64,000 nt of DNA, from contig NZ_RZUF01000009.1 in the NCBI RefSeq assembly GCF_004005375.1, positions 1-64,000 of the forward strand, in the 5' to 3' direction. Numbering within the stretch: position 1 is the first letter of the stretch; every line of letters starts with the position of its first letter. Below are positions 9,785-21,421 of this stretch, one piece after another. The notes under the pieces were generated by a model. The model made no database searches. It saw only the letters and a program-made list of their open reading frames with translations, and was not told where the DNA came from. The DNA comes from Rheinheimera sediminis. Its GTDB lineage: Bacteria; Pseudomonadota; Gammaproteobacteria; Enterobacterales; Alteromonadaceae. Made by a program: the position numbers and the translations under genes.

Positions 9785-12700
9785 ATGAGCTCAGCTGTTT
9801 CTTTGCCCACTGATTTAGTCCCTGCCGAATTGGCTGTATTGGCTGTTACTGCCTTATGGGACAGCGACATTAGCCAAACCCAGTTATTACAAATTCTGGT
9901 GTTAGCTGGCGTTAAAGATCAGGACGGCATGGCTTTTTCGCAGCCTAAAATAAAAATGCTGCTGAACCAACTGCTGCACAGGGATTTGATCATGCATCCT
10001 GAAGGCCGGGGTTATGCGCTAAACGACTTAAAAATGCCTGAGTTGCGATGGCTGATTATCCAAAAGCTGGACCAGCAACAACAGTTGCAGCTGTTTATTC
10101 AGAGTACCAGGCAGTATTTGACGACATTGGGTGAATACCACAGTTGGGGTTTTTATACGGATAATTTTTGTCGCAGAGAAATCTTTTTTGCGGCCCTGAT
10201 GGCTAACCAGCAAGACCTGTTGCAGTGGCAGGAACAATTCCTCAGTGGTGAAAATGAAGACTGTGATACTGTCGTCGCCTTGTTTTTTCAGCACCCAATT
10301 GGCGCTGAATTTTTTGCCCGCATTGACCCCATAGTGCAAGAAATGTTGTTGCACGACGAGTTGGCGTTAAGTAGCTTGTTGTTGAGCGATTGTGCTGCTT
10401 TGTATCACTACTGTTGTAACTTACAGGATTCCGGTGCTCCACTTGCTTTAATAGCTCCGCATTTGGCGATTCAGGCTTTGTTGCGGGGCGACTTTGTCAG
10501 GGTGATGCTGTTGCTGAATATGCACCCGGATTTATGTCTGCCAGCCCGTTTTGCCATGGCGGCGATGGAAGGTAACTTTGATGCGGCCATGCTGATGGCG
10601 GAACAGCATCTGAAAAATATAAAAAAACAAACCGGCAAACGAAAAGTTTTTATGCACGGCTTTTCCGGTTTGATCTATTTGCTGCTGTTACTGGGGAAAA
10701 ACTCTGCGGCAAGCATCAAATTAGCCCGTGAGCATCTTGCCCTTGGAGTGCAGGATGGTTATGACTTAAGTTACCCGGTGTTGTCGCCTCTGGTTGAACA
10801 TCTGGCCACTGGTACTCCGCTGTTGCCAGCAGAAGCAGCACCTTATCATTTGCTGCAATTTGATATAGATATGTTATTTACTGGCTATGGCCTGTATTGG
10901 CAGGATGCACCTGCTACCGACCTATTGCAGCAGCATTTAATTCAAATGCGCCAGCAGATGCACGACTATGGCTACCTTTGGGTGGTGGCTGAGCTGGATC
11001 AGTTACTGACGAAGCAGTTTGATGCAGAACCTTTGTTACCCGGCTGGCATCAGAAGCACAAGTTGACACCGCTGCTGGACGCGATAAAGCGGGAAGAAAG
11101 CTGGGTGGTGGCTTTAAAAGCCTTAATGCAGCTGAACCCTGGTGCAGTGACTGTGACTAAAGGCAAAGAAGAGCGTATTGCCTGGTGTTTTACTGAAACA
11201 GGACAAAGTTTAAAAATTGAACCTAAAGAGCAAAAACTCAGTGCAGCAGGTCGTTGGAGTAAAGGTAAACCTATCGCCTTAAAACGCCTGATGCGGGAGC
11301 AGGAAACGGTACCTGCTTTGACTCCTCAGGATAAACAAGTTGCTGCTTGTATCCGGCGCTATGAGCAATATTACGGTGGCAGCAGTTACGAACTGGATAT
11401 GGCATTAGCTTTAGTGGCGTTAATTGGTCATCCTGCTTTGTGTTGGGCTGATGCTCCGGATAGCAAACTTGAAGTTGCCAAAGGCGACGTAGTGCTGCAA
11501 TTAAAAGAAAAAGCCGGGCAAATCAGCCTGCAACTGGACCCTAAAATCCGCTCCGATCAATCCGTGGTCTGGCGCAAAGAAACCCCGACTAAAATTACCG
11601 TCTATAGTCTGACGCCAGCAGTGAAACAAGTGGCGGCTATAGTAGCGAATGGTTTAAAAGTACCAGTGGCTGCAAAGGCCCAACTGGTAGAAGCTATTTC
11701 GGCCATAGCCCCTGTGCTGACTGTGCACTCAGATTTACCCGAACTCTCAGCAGCTTTGCCTGAAGTACCAGCCGATAGCTGTTTATATGCGCATTTATTG
11801 CCTTACAGTCAGGGCTTACGGCTGCAAATTTCAGTGCGGCCGCTTGCTGATGGCAGTTGGTTTACGCCTGGCAAAGGCAGTGCCACATTAGTCGGCGAAC
11901 AAGATGGCAAAGCAGTGCAAGCTTGCCGTAACTTAAAACAGGAAAAAGCCAGTCATAAAAAGTTATTGCAGGCTTGCCCTACGATTGAAGCGGCGGAGCA
12001 GGACGGTGAACAGTGGTTATTTGCTGAACCAGAACATAGCCTCGAATTACTGACACAGTTAAAAGCTTTGCCTGAAACACAACTGCAAATGGTCTGGCCC
12101 GAAGGCGAAAAATTCCGTGTGAAAGCCAGCAGAACCCATAAAGAATTCAGTTTAAGTATTAAAAAACAAGGCGACTGGTTTATTGCCGATGGTGAAATTC
12201 AGCTGGATGACAATAAAGTCATAGCGCTGAAGGAACTGCTGCAGATGGTGGCGAGCACATCAGGCCGTTTTTTAAAGTTGTCCGACACCGACTATCTGGC
12301 TTTAACCGAAAGTTTGCGTAAAAGTCTGGCTGAACTTGGCGCTTTAGGTGAACAAAGCAAAACAGGTTTACGTTTTAATCACCTGACCTTACCGGCTTTA
12401 AGTGAATTGACAGCTGAAGTAGGCAACCTGAAAACCGACAAAGCCTGGAAAGATCAACTGCAAAAGTTTGAAGCTTTGGCCGATTTTGAGCCTGCCTTAC
12501 CTTCTACCTTGCAAACTGAATTACGGGATTATCAGCTACAGGGCTATCAATGGCTGGCGCGTTTAGCTCAGTGGGGTGTTGGCGCTTGTCTGGCAGACGA
12601 TATGGGCCTGGGGAAAACAGTGCAAACTCTGGCGCTGTTGTTACAGCGTGCGCCACAAGGCCCGGCTTTAGTGGTGGCTCCGGTTTCTGTGGCGATGAAC

Positions 12701-13879
12701 TGGCAGGCTGAGGTATTACGTTTTGCCCCTACGCTGAATGTGCGGCTGTATCAGCAAAGCCGTTCTTTGGAAAACCTCGGGGCTTTTGATCTGGTGATCG
12801 CCAGTTATGGCATGCTGCAGTCGGACTCTGAGCTGTTTCAGGCGCAGCATTGGCATACGCTGGTGCTGGATGAAGCCCAAGCGATAAAAAACGAACAAAC
12901 CAAACGCAGTCAGGCTGCTATGGCGTTGCAGGCTGATTTTCGCATGATAGCGACAGGTACTCCGGTGGAGAACCACTTAGGTGAATTATGGAATTTATTC
13001 CGTTTTATCAACCCAGGCTTGCTGGGCTCGAAAGAGCAGTTTCATCAGCGTTTTAGCAGCCCTATAGAAAATGGCGACAAAGCGGCGCGGCAGCATCTGA
13101 AAAAACTGATCCAGCCTTTTATTTTACGCCGCACTAAAACTCAGGTGCTGAGCGAACTACCGTCCCGTACTGAAATTACTTTGCAAGTAGAGCTAAGCGA
13201 TGACGAAAGGCACTATTACGAAGCGCTGCGCCAGCAAGCTATTGAAAATGTAGAGCAGTTGGCGGCTGATAAAGGCAACGCCATGCAGGTGTTGGCAGAA
13301 ATCACCAAACTGCGGCGTTTTTGTTGCCATCCGCAGCTGGTTGCACCCAATAGCGGCATGACAGGCAGCAAGCTGACCGTATTCACCGACACTGTGGAAG
13401 AGCTGTTAGACAACAAACATAAAGTGCTGGTGTTCAGCCAGTTTGTTGATCATCTGGCGATAGTGCGCACCGTGCTTGAACAAAAACAGATCAGTTACCA
13501 GTATCTGGATGGCAGCACTCCGGCGCAGGAACGTAAAAAGCGGGTAGATGCCTTTCAGGCTGGCGAAGGCGAGGTATTTTTAATCAGCCTGAAAGCTGGT
13601 GGTACGGGCTTAAACCTGACCGCAGCGGACTACGTGATCCATTTAGATCCCTGGTGGAACCCGGCGGTGGAAGATCAGGCCTCAGACCGTGCGCACCGTA
13701 TGGGGCAAACCCGACCTGTGACCATCTATAGATTAGTGACACAAAACACCATTGAAGAGAAAATCATTGCTTTACATGGCCAAAAACGTGCTTTGGCCGA
13801 TAGTTTGCTGGAAGGCGGTGATGTGGCGGCACGACTGGATACAGCGGCGCTGCTGAAGTTGTTGAAAGAACTGGATTAA
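9785..13879 (+). CDS. SNF2-family DEAD-like helicase/ATPase
   Basis: The C-terminal 460 residues are a complete SNF2 motor. DYQLQGYQWLARL is followed by the Walker A DDMGLGKTVQT near residue 940, DEAQ near 1027, ATGTPVENHLGELW, and the second RecA lobe with VFSQFVDHL, YLDGSTP, LISLKAGGTGLNLTAAD and QASDRAHRMGQ. The N-terminal 900 residues are a long helical region typical of bacterial SNF2 proteins of the HepA-neighbour class. The role is probably ATP-dependent remodelling of DNA-protein or RNA-polymerase complexes. I chose ATG 9785 (AGGA upstream) over a TTG at 9722, giving 1364 residues. It is followed after 23 bases by the DUF1569 gene. DISARM-type partner genes are not present. Confidence 0.9.
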   Translation: MSSAVSLPTDLVPAELAVLAVTALWDSDISQTQLLQILVLAGVKDQDGMAFSQPKIKMLLNQLLHRDLIMHPEGRGYALNDLKMPELRWLIIQKLDQQQQLQLFIQSTRQYLTTLGEYHSWGFYTDNFCRREIFFAALMANQQDLLQWQEQFLSGENEDCDTVVALFFQHPIGAEFFARIDPIVQEMLLHDELALSSLLLSDCAALYHYCCNLQDSGAPLALIAPHLAIQALLRGDFVRVMLLLNMHPDLCLPARFAMAAMEGNFDAAMLMAEQHLKNIKKQTGKRKVFMHGFSGLIYLLLLLGKNSAASIKLAREHLALGVQDGYDLSYPVLSPLVEHLATGTPLLPAEAAPYHLLQFDIDMLFTGYGLYWQDAPATDLLQQHLIQMRQQMHDYGYLWVVAELDQLLTKQFDAEPLLPGWHQKHKLTPLLDAIKREESWVVALKALMQLNPGAVTVTKGKEERIAWCFTETGQSLKIEPKEQKLSAAGRWSKGKPIALKRLMREQETVPALTPQDKQVAACIRRYEQYYGGSSYELDMALALVALIGHPALCWADAPDSKLEVAKGDVVLQLKEKAGQISLQLDPKIRSDQSVVWRKETPTKITVYSLTPAVKQVAAIVANGLKVPVAAKAQLVEAISAIAPVLTVHSDLPELSAALPEVPADSCLYAHLLPYSQGLRLQISVRPLADGSWFTPGKGSATLVGEQDGKAVQACRNLKQEKASHKKLLQACPTIEAAEQDGEQWLFAEPEHSLELLTQLKALPETQLQMVWPEGEKFRVKASRTHKEFSLSIKKQGDWFIADGEIQLDDNKVIALKELLQMVASTSGRFLKLSDTDYLALTESLRKSLAELGALGEQSKTGLRFNHLTLPALSELTAEVGNLKTDKAWKDQLQKFEALADFEPALPSTLQTELRDYQLQGYQWLARLAQWGVGACLADDMGLGKTVQTLALLLQRAPQGPALVVAPVSVAMNWQAEVLRFAPTLNVRLYQQSRSLENLGAFDLVIASYGMLQSDSELFQAQHWHTLVLDEAQAIKNEQTKRSQAAMALQADFRMIATGTPVENHLGELWNLFRFINPGLLGSKEQFHQRFSSPIENGDKAARQHLKKLIQPFILRRTKTQVLSELPSRTEITLQVELSDDERHYYEALRQQAIENVEQLAADKGNAMQVLAEITKLRRFCCHPQLVAPNSGMTGSKLTVFTDTVEELLDNKHKVLVFSQFVDHLAIVRTVLEQKQISYQYLDGSTPAQERKKRVDAFQAGEGEVFLISLKAGGTGLNLTAADYVIHLDPWWNPAVEDQASDRAHRMGQTRPVTIYRLVTQNTIEEKIIALHGQKRALADSLLEGGDVAARLDTAALLKLLKELD

Positions 13880-13902
13880 TGCCTTAATAGCTGGATACAC
13901 CT

Positions 13903-14418
13903 ATGAACAGAAGACATTTTTTATATAGCCTGGCCGCAGTGCCTGTGCTTGCCGTGGCTGGCATTGAACTGGCCAGTCGCCGTTTCATACCAGAAGCTGA
14001 TATTTTACTGGCAAAGCTGGAAGGCTTGAAAGGCCAACAACTGCACAGCAGCGGTAGCTGGAGCCCGACTATGGTATTTCAGCATCTGGCGCAGAGTGTG
14101 ATGGGCTCGGTGACAGGTTACCCTGAACATAAAGCGGCCTGGTTTACTCATACCCTAGGGCCATTGGCGCTGAAAGTGTTTAAAACCGCAGGCGCTATGC
14201 AGCACCCGCTGGATGAAGCTATTCCCGGCATGCCAGAACTGGACGCTAATCTGCCAGTAGAAACCGCGTTAGATCAGCTGATTAGCGCCCTGCAGTTATT
14301 CCAGCAAAGCACTTTGCTTCAGCCCCACTTTGCATATGGCAGCCTTAGCCAAAATGACTTTATGGCCGCACATCAACTGCATATAGAACAGCATTTAACG
14401 CAGATTGGGGTGGGGTAA
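13903..14418 (+). CDS. DUF1569 protein with Tat-type signal
   Basis: The 171-residue product starts MNRRHFLYSLAAVPVLAVAG, a twin-arginine-like signal (RRHFL followed by a hydrophobic stretch), so export by Tat is likely. The mature part contains SWSPTMVFQHLAQSV and HKAAWFTHTLGPLALK, typical of DUF1569, a four-helix DinB-like fold that carries histidines for metal binding (HL near residue 61 and HQLHIEQHL near the C-terminus). It lies 23 bases after the SNF2 stop, so it is probably co-transcribed, although an exported protein and a DNA motor are unlikely partners. The function is unknown. Confidence 0.75.
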   Translation: MNRRHFLYSLAAVPVLAVAGIELASRRFIPEADILLAKLEGLKGQQLHSSGSWSPTMVFQHLAQSVMGSVTGYPEHKAAWFTHTLGPLALKVFKTAGAMQHPLDEAIPGMPELDANLPVETALDQLISALQLFQQSTLLQPHFAYGSLSQNDFMAAHQLHIEQHLTQIGVG

Positions 14419-14529
14419 CTGCAAAGTCATATGGGTTGTGTGAAAGATAGCTTTAAGATTTGTTATGAAAACTGAACTGAACCTGGCAAAGTAACTTTCA
14501 TTGGGACATCCAAACAAAGGACCTGTAGC

Positions 14530-15318
14530 TTGGTAAAGTCAAAACTCTGGGATCGGCACCAGCTGTTAGTTGCTTTTGACCTGTATTTTAGGTTGCGTTT
14601 TGGCCAGTTTGACCAGCGCAATTCAACAGTTATTTACTTTGCTAATTTGATTGGGCGTACTCCTTCGGCGCTGGCGATGAAGTTGTCTAATCTAGCTAGT
14701 TTAGACCCAGTGATTACTGCTTCTGGCCGTTCAGGTTTAACAGGTGCTTCCACCGCAGATCGTACTATGTGGTTAGAAATGAAAGCGGACTGGTTAGCTT
14801 TTTCTGAGCAGATGAATGCGGCGGTGTCCGCATTGGGAGAACCGTTACAAAAGACGGTACCAGATGTGCGAGAAGAGCCGCTGGTTAGTTATCAAGGTAT
14901 GACAAAAGAGGTGATAACTCAGGTTCGTATCGGCCAGTCGTATTTTAGATCCGCGGTATTAAGCGCGTACAATAATCGGTGCTGTATCAGTGGCTTAGCT
15001 GTGCCTAAATTACTGATAGCTAGTCATATCGTGCCTTGGAGTGAAGATCCTCAGAATCGTTTAAATCCAACCAATGGTTTAGCTTTGTCGGCTTTGCATG
15101 ATAAAGCTTTTGATTTGGGACTACTGACTATTGATGAAAGTTATCGTGTTGTGGTGTCGAGTAAAATAAATCACAGCAATGACTACTTCTTTGATTCATC
15201 AATAAAAAGTTTTCATGGCAAAAGTATTTTTTTACCAGACAAATCTAGTCCACAGGCCGAGTTTTTGGCGATGCATAGAGAAACAATTTTTGAGAAAGGG
15301 TTTAAGGTTAATAGCTAA
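14530..15318 (+). CDS. HNH endonuclease (HNH_2 type)
   Basis: This 262-residue protein starts at TTG 14530, chosen because AAAGGA sits 8 bases upstream and the next ATG would remove conserved sequence. The C-terminal half is an HNH nuclease domain: CCISGL with Cys151/152, ASHIVPW with His166, NPTNGLALSALHDKAFD with Asn182 and His190. That is the pattern of stand-alone HNH_2 nucleases often linked to restriction. The N-terminal 90 residues (RHQLLVAFDLYFRLRFGQF) form a helical domain that may bind DNA. No methyltransferase is adjacent. The local codon mix looks slightly more AT-rich than the flanking genes, consistent with but not proof of acquisition. Confidence 0.85.
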   Translation: MVKSKLWDRHQLLVAFDLYFRLRFGQFDQRNSTVIYFANLIGRTPSALAMKLSNLASLDPVITASGRSGLTGASTADRTMWLEMKADWLAFSEQMNAAVSALGEPLQKTVPDVREEPLVSYQGMTKEVITQVRIGQSYFRSAVLSAYNNRCCISGLAVPKLLIASHIVPWSEDPQNRLNPTNGLALSALHDKAFDLGLLTIDESYRVVVSSKINHSNDYFFDSSIKSFHGKSIFLPDKSSPQAEFLAMHRETIFEKGFKVNS

Positions 15319-15344
15319 TTCAGTTGAGTAAGCCTGAAATACTA

Positions 15345-15369
15345 AGCCTGCCGCTGTTGGCGGCAGGCT
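15345..15369. terminator. Hairpin terminator between HNH and receptor genes
   Basis: Perfect 10 bp arms (AGCCTGCCGC and its complement) with a 5-base loop lie in the 60 bases between the convergent HNH gene and siderophore receptor gene. The U-tract is weak on the plus side (GCTTTAAA). Confidence 0.65.
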
Positions 15370-15378
15370 GCTTTAAAG

Positions 15379-17499
15379 TCAGAAGCTATAACGCAGGCTG
15401 GCGCTGTAACTCCGTGGTGCACCCGGCATGGTCCAGATCGCCGAGTACGAGCTGACGTAGTGGGTTTTATCCAACAAGTTATCTATGTTCAGCTGAGCGC
15501 TGAGTTTGTCGTTTAACTCAAATTCTGCAAACAGGTTTACCAGAGTGTAAGCAGGCAGTATGTAGTCTGGGTCTATGGTTTCACCAAGACGATCATCGAC
15601 ATAGTGCACAGTGGCACCCAGATTGGTGGGGTAACTGAACAGTTCCAGCTGCTGCTTCACTGTGGCGTTGGCACTGTGTTTTGGAATATTTAACAGCTGG
15701 CTGCCCTTGGGGAGCTCTACACCCCAATCCAGGTTGATCATGTCTTTTGCCGTCGAGGCGTCTGTGTAGGCATAGGACAATGCGTAGCTGGCAGAATCGG
15801 TGATTTGGCCAGACAGATCCACTTCAATACCTTTGCTTTCCACTTCGCCCAGTGCCGCAGAAATACCCTGAATAGGGTCTGTTGTTAACATATTATTTTT
15901 TTCAGCTCTGAACAGTGCCAGACTGCCCTGGACTGAATTCAGGCTAAATTTTGTGCCCAGTTCCCAGGATTTGGTTTTTTCCGGTTCGAAGGCGTTGTTA
16001 TTGGCATCAGCTCCGGTATTGGGTCTGAAGCCTTGAGAGTAGCTGCTGTATAAGGAGGCAGACTCCGACCATTGATACACCAGGCCTGCTCTTGGGTTAA
16101 AGACAGTTTGATGCTGGCTGGATGAAGTGCCGGTCAGGTAGTTCTCAATCTTTTGGTCAAAACTATCAAAACGGCCGCCTACCTGTGCTTTCCATTTTGC
16201 GGTTAAATCTATCTGATCCTGCACAAATAAACCGTAGGAGTCCTGCGTTTCTTTTTGGTCAAAAATACGAGTTCCGGCTGGCGCCGTTTGGCCATACACA
16301 GGGTTAAATACATTAATGCTATAGGCTGTTTGGCCTGCTGCAGGGCGGAAACGAGTCCAGTCTTTATTTAGCACAAAGCTATAACCATCTGCACCTATCA
16401 GCAGGTGATGTACCACATCGCCAGTAGTGAAGGTGCCACTTAATTCAGAGCGGACTGTTAAATCCGTGGTTTGGAAATCACGCTGGTTATGCTGGCGGCT
16501 TAAGGTTTGGCCATCCTTTAAAAACAGCTGACGGGCCGGCGCCAACTCTGCGTCGCTGGATGTACTGATAAACGAAGAGTCTTTGTAAAACACGCCACTG
16601 AGCAAGTCCCACTGGCCAAAGTTTTGCTCCAGCGTCAGCTGATGCGCTGTCACTTCAACATTGGTTGGGCCATCTTTGGCTTCGCCTAAAAATCTGGATA
16701 CGGGTAAAGCTGCAGGATCGCCATTTAAAGCGACAATACCGCGGTCAAAAATAACGTCTTGGTCAACATATTCCAGTTCATAACCCAGTTTGGTTGTATC
16801 TGAAACCAGCCACAACAAAGACGGAGTCAGTACGGTTTTTTTGCTCCATACTTCGTCCCGGAAGCTTTTGTTATCTTCATAAGCACCGTTCACTCGTACC
16901 GCAACATCCTCACTCACTGCGTCTGTGTAATCTGCTTCAACCCGGTATTTATCCCAACGACCAGCTGATAGTTGCAGGTAGCCTTCGCGGTCAAACTGTG
17001 GTTTTTTGGTGACAATATTAATAGTGCCGCCAGGTTCTGAACGACCAAACAAAGCTGAGCCTGGCCCTTTCATAATCTCGATACTTTCAATGTTGGTGGT
17101 GTCTCTAGTGCCGCTATAACCGCGTCCAGCACTAAAGCCGTTGATCAAATAACCTGAAGGGATGTTTTCGTCGCCCACTAAACCGCGGATGGCGAAGCTA
17201 TCCCATAAATCACCGAAGCTGTTTTGTCGGGCTATGCTGGCGGATAAATCCAGTGCTTCAACAAAGCTGGTTACTCCGGCATTGTCCAGAGCCTCATCTG
17301 ATAAGGTTTGCACTGCAATAGGCTGCTGCTTTAACGGAACATCGCCACGAAAAGGCGCCCGAATTTGCACTGCTATATGTTCCAGTGCAGTTTTGTCCTC
17401 TGCAACTGGTGCTGGTTCAGCCGCATGTAACGGCTGAGTAAAGGCGCAAAGCACTGCAACAGTTGCAGCAGAATAGCGGAAAAATCTGTGGTCGGCCAT
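15379..17499 (-). CDS. TonB-dependent siderophore receptor
   Basis: This 706-residue outer-membrane protein has a cleavable signal peptide ending near Ala-Glu at residues 27-28 (QPLHAAEP). A plug domain at about 50-165 has IAVQTLSDEALDNAG, FAIRGL, IESIEIMKGPGSALFGRSEP and GGTINIVTKKP. A 22-strand barrel follows and ends in the C-terminal aromatic signature YSASLRYSF. The GPGSALFG/GGTINIVTK wording is that of the FhuA/ferrichrome-type siderophore receptor group. It would take up a ferric siderophore with TonB-ExbBD energy. A near-perfect Fur operator lies 110 bases upstream, so repression by iron is expected. No siderophore biosynthesis or periplasmic binding genes are adjacent, so it may import xenosiderophores. 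Confidence 0.92.
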   Translation of the reverse strand: MADHRFFRYSAATVAVLCAFTQPLHAAEPAPVAEDKTALEHIAVQIRAPFRGDVPLKQQPIAVQTLSDEALDNAGVTSFVEALDLSASIARQNSFGDLWDSFAIRGLVGDENIPSGYLINGFSAGRGYSGTRDTTNIESIEIMKGPGSALFGRSEPGGTINIVTKKPQFDREGYLQLSAGRWDKYRVEADYTDAVSEDVAVRVNGAYEDNKSFRDEVWSKKTVLTPSLLWLVSDTTKLGYELEYVDQDVIFDRGIVALNGDPAALPVSRFLGEAKDGPTNVEVTAHQLTLEQNFGQWDLLSGVFYKDSSFISTSSDAELAPARQLFLKDGQTLSRQHNQRDFQTTDLTVRSELSGTFTTGDVVHHLLIGADGYSFVLNKDWTRFRPAAGQTAYSINVFNPVYGQTAPAGTRIFDQKETQDSYGLFVQDQIDLTAKWKAQVGGRFDSFDQKIENYLTGTSSSQHQTVFNPRAGLVYQWSESASLYSSYSQGFRPNTGADANNNAFEPEKTKSWELGTKFSLNSVQGSLALFRAEKNNMLTTDPIQGISAALGEVESKGIEVDLSGQITDSASYALSYAYTDASTAKDMINLDWGVELPKGSQLLNIPKHSANATVKQQLELFSYPTNLGATVHYVDDRLGETIDPDYILPAYTLVNLFAEFELNDKLSAQLNIDNLLDKTHYVSSYSAIWTMPGAPRSYSASLRYSF

Positions 17500-17607
17500 A
17501 CAATCAAATCTCAGATTAAGGTTCAGGTTAATAGTGTGGGGAATACAGTTGCAGCGCAGCTGATGGTCATTACACTCAGACTGATTCTACTAAATATCCT
17601 CAATAAT

Positions 17608-17622
17608 TGATAATTATTATCA
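17608..17622. promoter_or_regulatory. Fur box upstream of siderophore receptor
   Basis: A 15 bp perfect inverted repeat, TGATAATTATTATCA, matches the core of the Fur operator (GATAATnATTATC arrangement). It sits in the AT-rich region ahead of the receptor start at 17499, about 110 bases upstream, where it could cover the promoter. Confidence 0.8.
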
Positions 17623-17786
17623 TTTGCATCTTAATTGTTTAAGCTGTGGTCGTCAAGGGAGCAAGTCGGCTAGATTGAACAAGGTAGGTTTTGCAAAAAG
17701 ATAGAAAATAGCGGCAATCAAAACAGATTGGTGTAAATGTTATCTGTAAAAAGTAAAACGCTAAGAAGCCTCAGAGGACGCTCTGA

Positions 17787-18056
17787 GTGTCAGCGTGTGT
17801 AACCGATCTACACTCCAAATCCATCAGAAACAGAAATATGGCTGCCATTAAAAGCCCTAATACAGTGCTTGAAATGCTTGTGCGTGGGGTATTACACAAA
17901 GCTGGTTTCCGCTATCGGTTGCATGTGACCAGTCTTCCAGGTAAGTCGGATCTGGTGTTTCCGTGTTACAAGACTGTGATTTTTGTCCAGGGTTGTTTCT
18001 GGTATCAGCACCAATGCGCTATGTTTCACTGGCCGAAAACCCTTACTGAGTGGTGA
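17787..18056 (+). pseudogene. vsr: Truncated very-short-patch repair endonuclease
   Basis: The 89-residue frame (GTG start with AGAGGA 8 bases upstream) matches the N-terminal two thirds of Vsr, the T:G mismatch nuclease that accompanies cytosine-5 methyltransferases. Recognisable blocks are DLHSKSIRNRNMAAIKSPNT, SLPGKSDLVF with Asp55 (the Asp51 position of E. coli Vsr) and VIFVQGCFWYQHQC with the zinc-ligand cysteines. The catalytic histidines remembered from E. coli (His64, His69) are replaced by Gln68 and Tyr73. The C-terminal third, including the last zinc Cys, is missing after TGA 18054. No methyltransferase gene is in the window. A short downstream peptide (ERGLSVELRRWL, ending 18213) could be a detached Vsr tail, but this is speculative. 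Confidence 0.8.
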
Positions 18057-18124
18057 CGGCAGCTTTATGGAACTGCCAGTCGATTGATTTTTAATACTAT
18101 TTCGCCCGTTACTTTATGATTTCT

Positions 18125-18148
18125 ACACTTTTATGCGCATAAAAGTGT
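18125..18148. repeat. 24 bp perfect palindrome
   Basis: ACACTTTTATGC is followed immediately by its exact complement, with no spacer. It lies between the vsr remnant and the 3' end of uvrA. There is no U-tract right after it, so it resembles a protein-binding palindrome or the centre of a small element rather than a classic terminator. Confidence 0.7.
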
Positions 18149-18230
18149 GGCGACGAAAGTAAGGTGAGGTTATGGAGCGCGGTTTATCAGTAGAATTGCG
18201 GCGCTGGTTGTAAAGCGCCGCGCTTGAATA

Positions 18231-21059
<2,829 letters not shown>

Positions 21060-21421
21060 AGGATTGGGTCTCTTGCCTGTTGAGTCGGCTTGGGGAAAAC
21101 GAATTATCGCAAAAATTGCTATGAGGCAGTCAGTTTGACTTTAGTTGAAGCTTTATGCGGCAAAGCTTTAACCGGATCAGTAAAGCGATAATTCAATTGA
21201 CGATACTGTATATAAATACATGCCTTATAGCAAGGTCAGGCGCTTAGAAAAACAGCATACCTAAGAGCGTTAGGTGCGGGTTAGGTCTGCTTTTTCAGAG
21301 CACGGTTTAAGTTGCAGTAGTGAGTTATTCACCCGTGTTAAAAGTGGTCTCAAGCATAATGTCAGGCTTAGCCTGCTGTGCTACAATCGCCGCCCGCTTT
21401 CACCCCGGAGAATTATCGCGG
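21060..21421. other. Divergent uvrA/yajR intergenic region
   Basis: About 360 bases lie between the two start codons. Apart from the LexA-like box at 21206-21221 I see no gene. An upstream in-frame start at 21320 for yajR exists but would add an atypical 34-residue leader. Confidence 0.6.
21206..21221. promoter_or_regulatory. LexA (SOS) box candidate
   Basis: CTGTATATAAATACAT matches the CTG-N10-CAG operator with an AT-rich alternating core and a single mismatch (CAT for CAG). It lies in the divergent region ahead of uvrA, a classic SOS gene. Confidence 0.7.

Noticed and set aside
9785-18056. DISARM or other defence island (SNF2 helicase, HNH nuclease, Vsr)
   Set aside because: No DrmA/DrmB/DrmC-like gene or methyltransferase; the genes are separated by an exported DUF1569 protein and an iron receptor.
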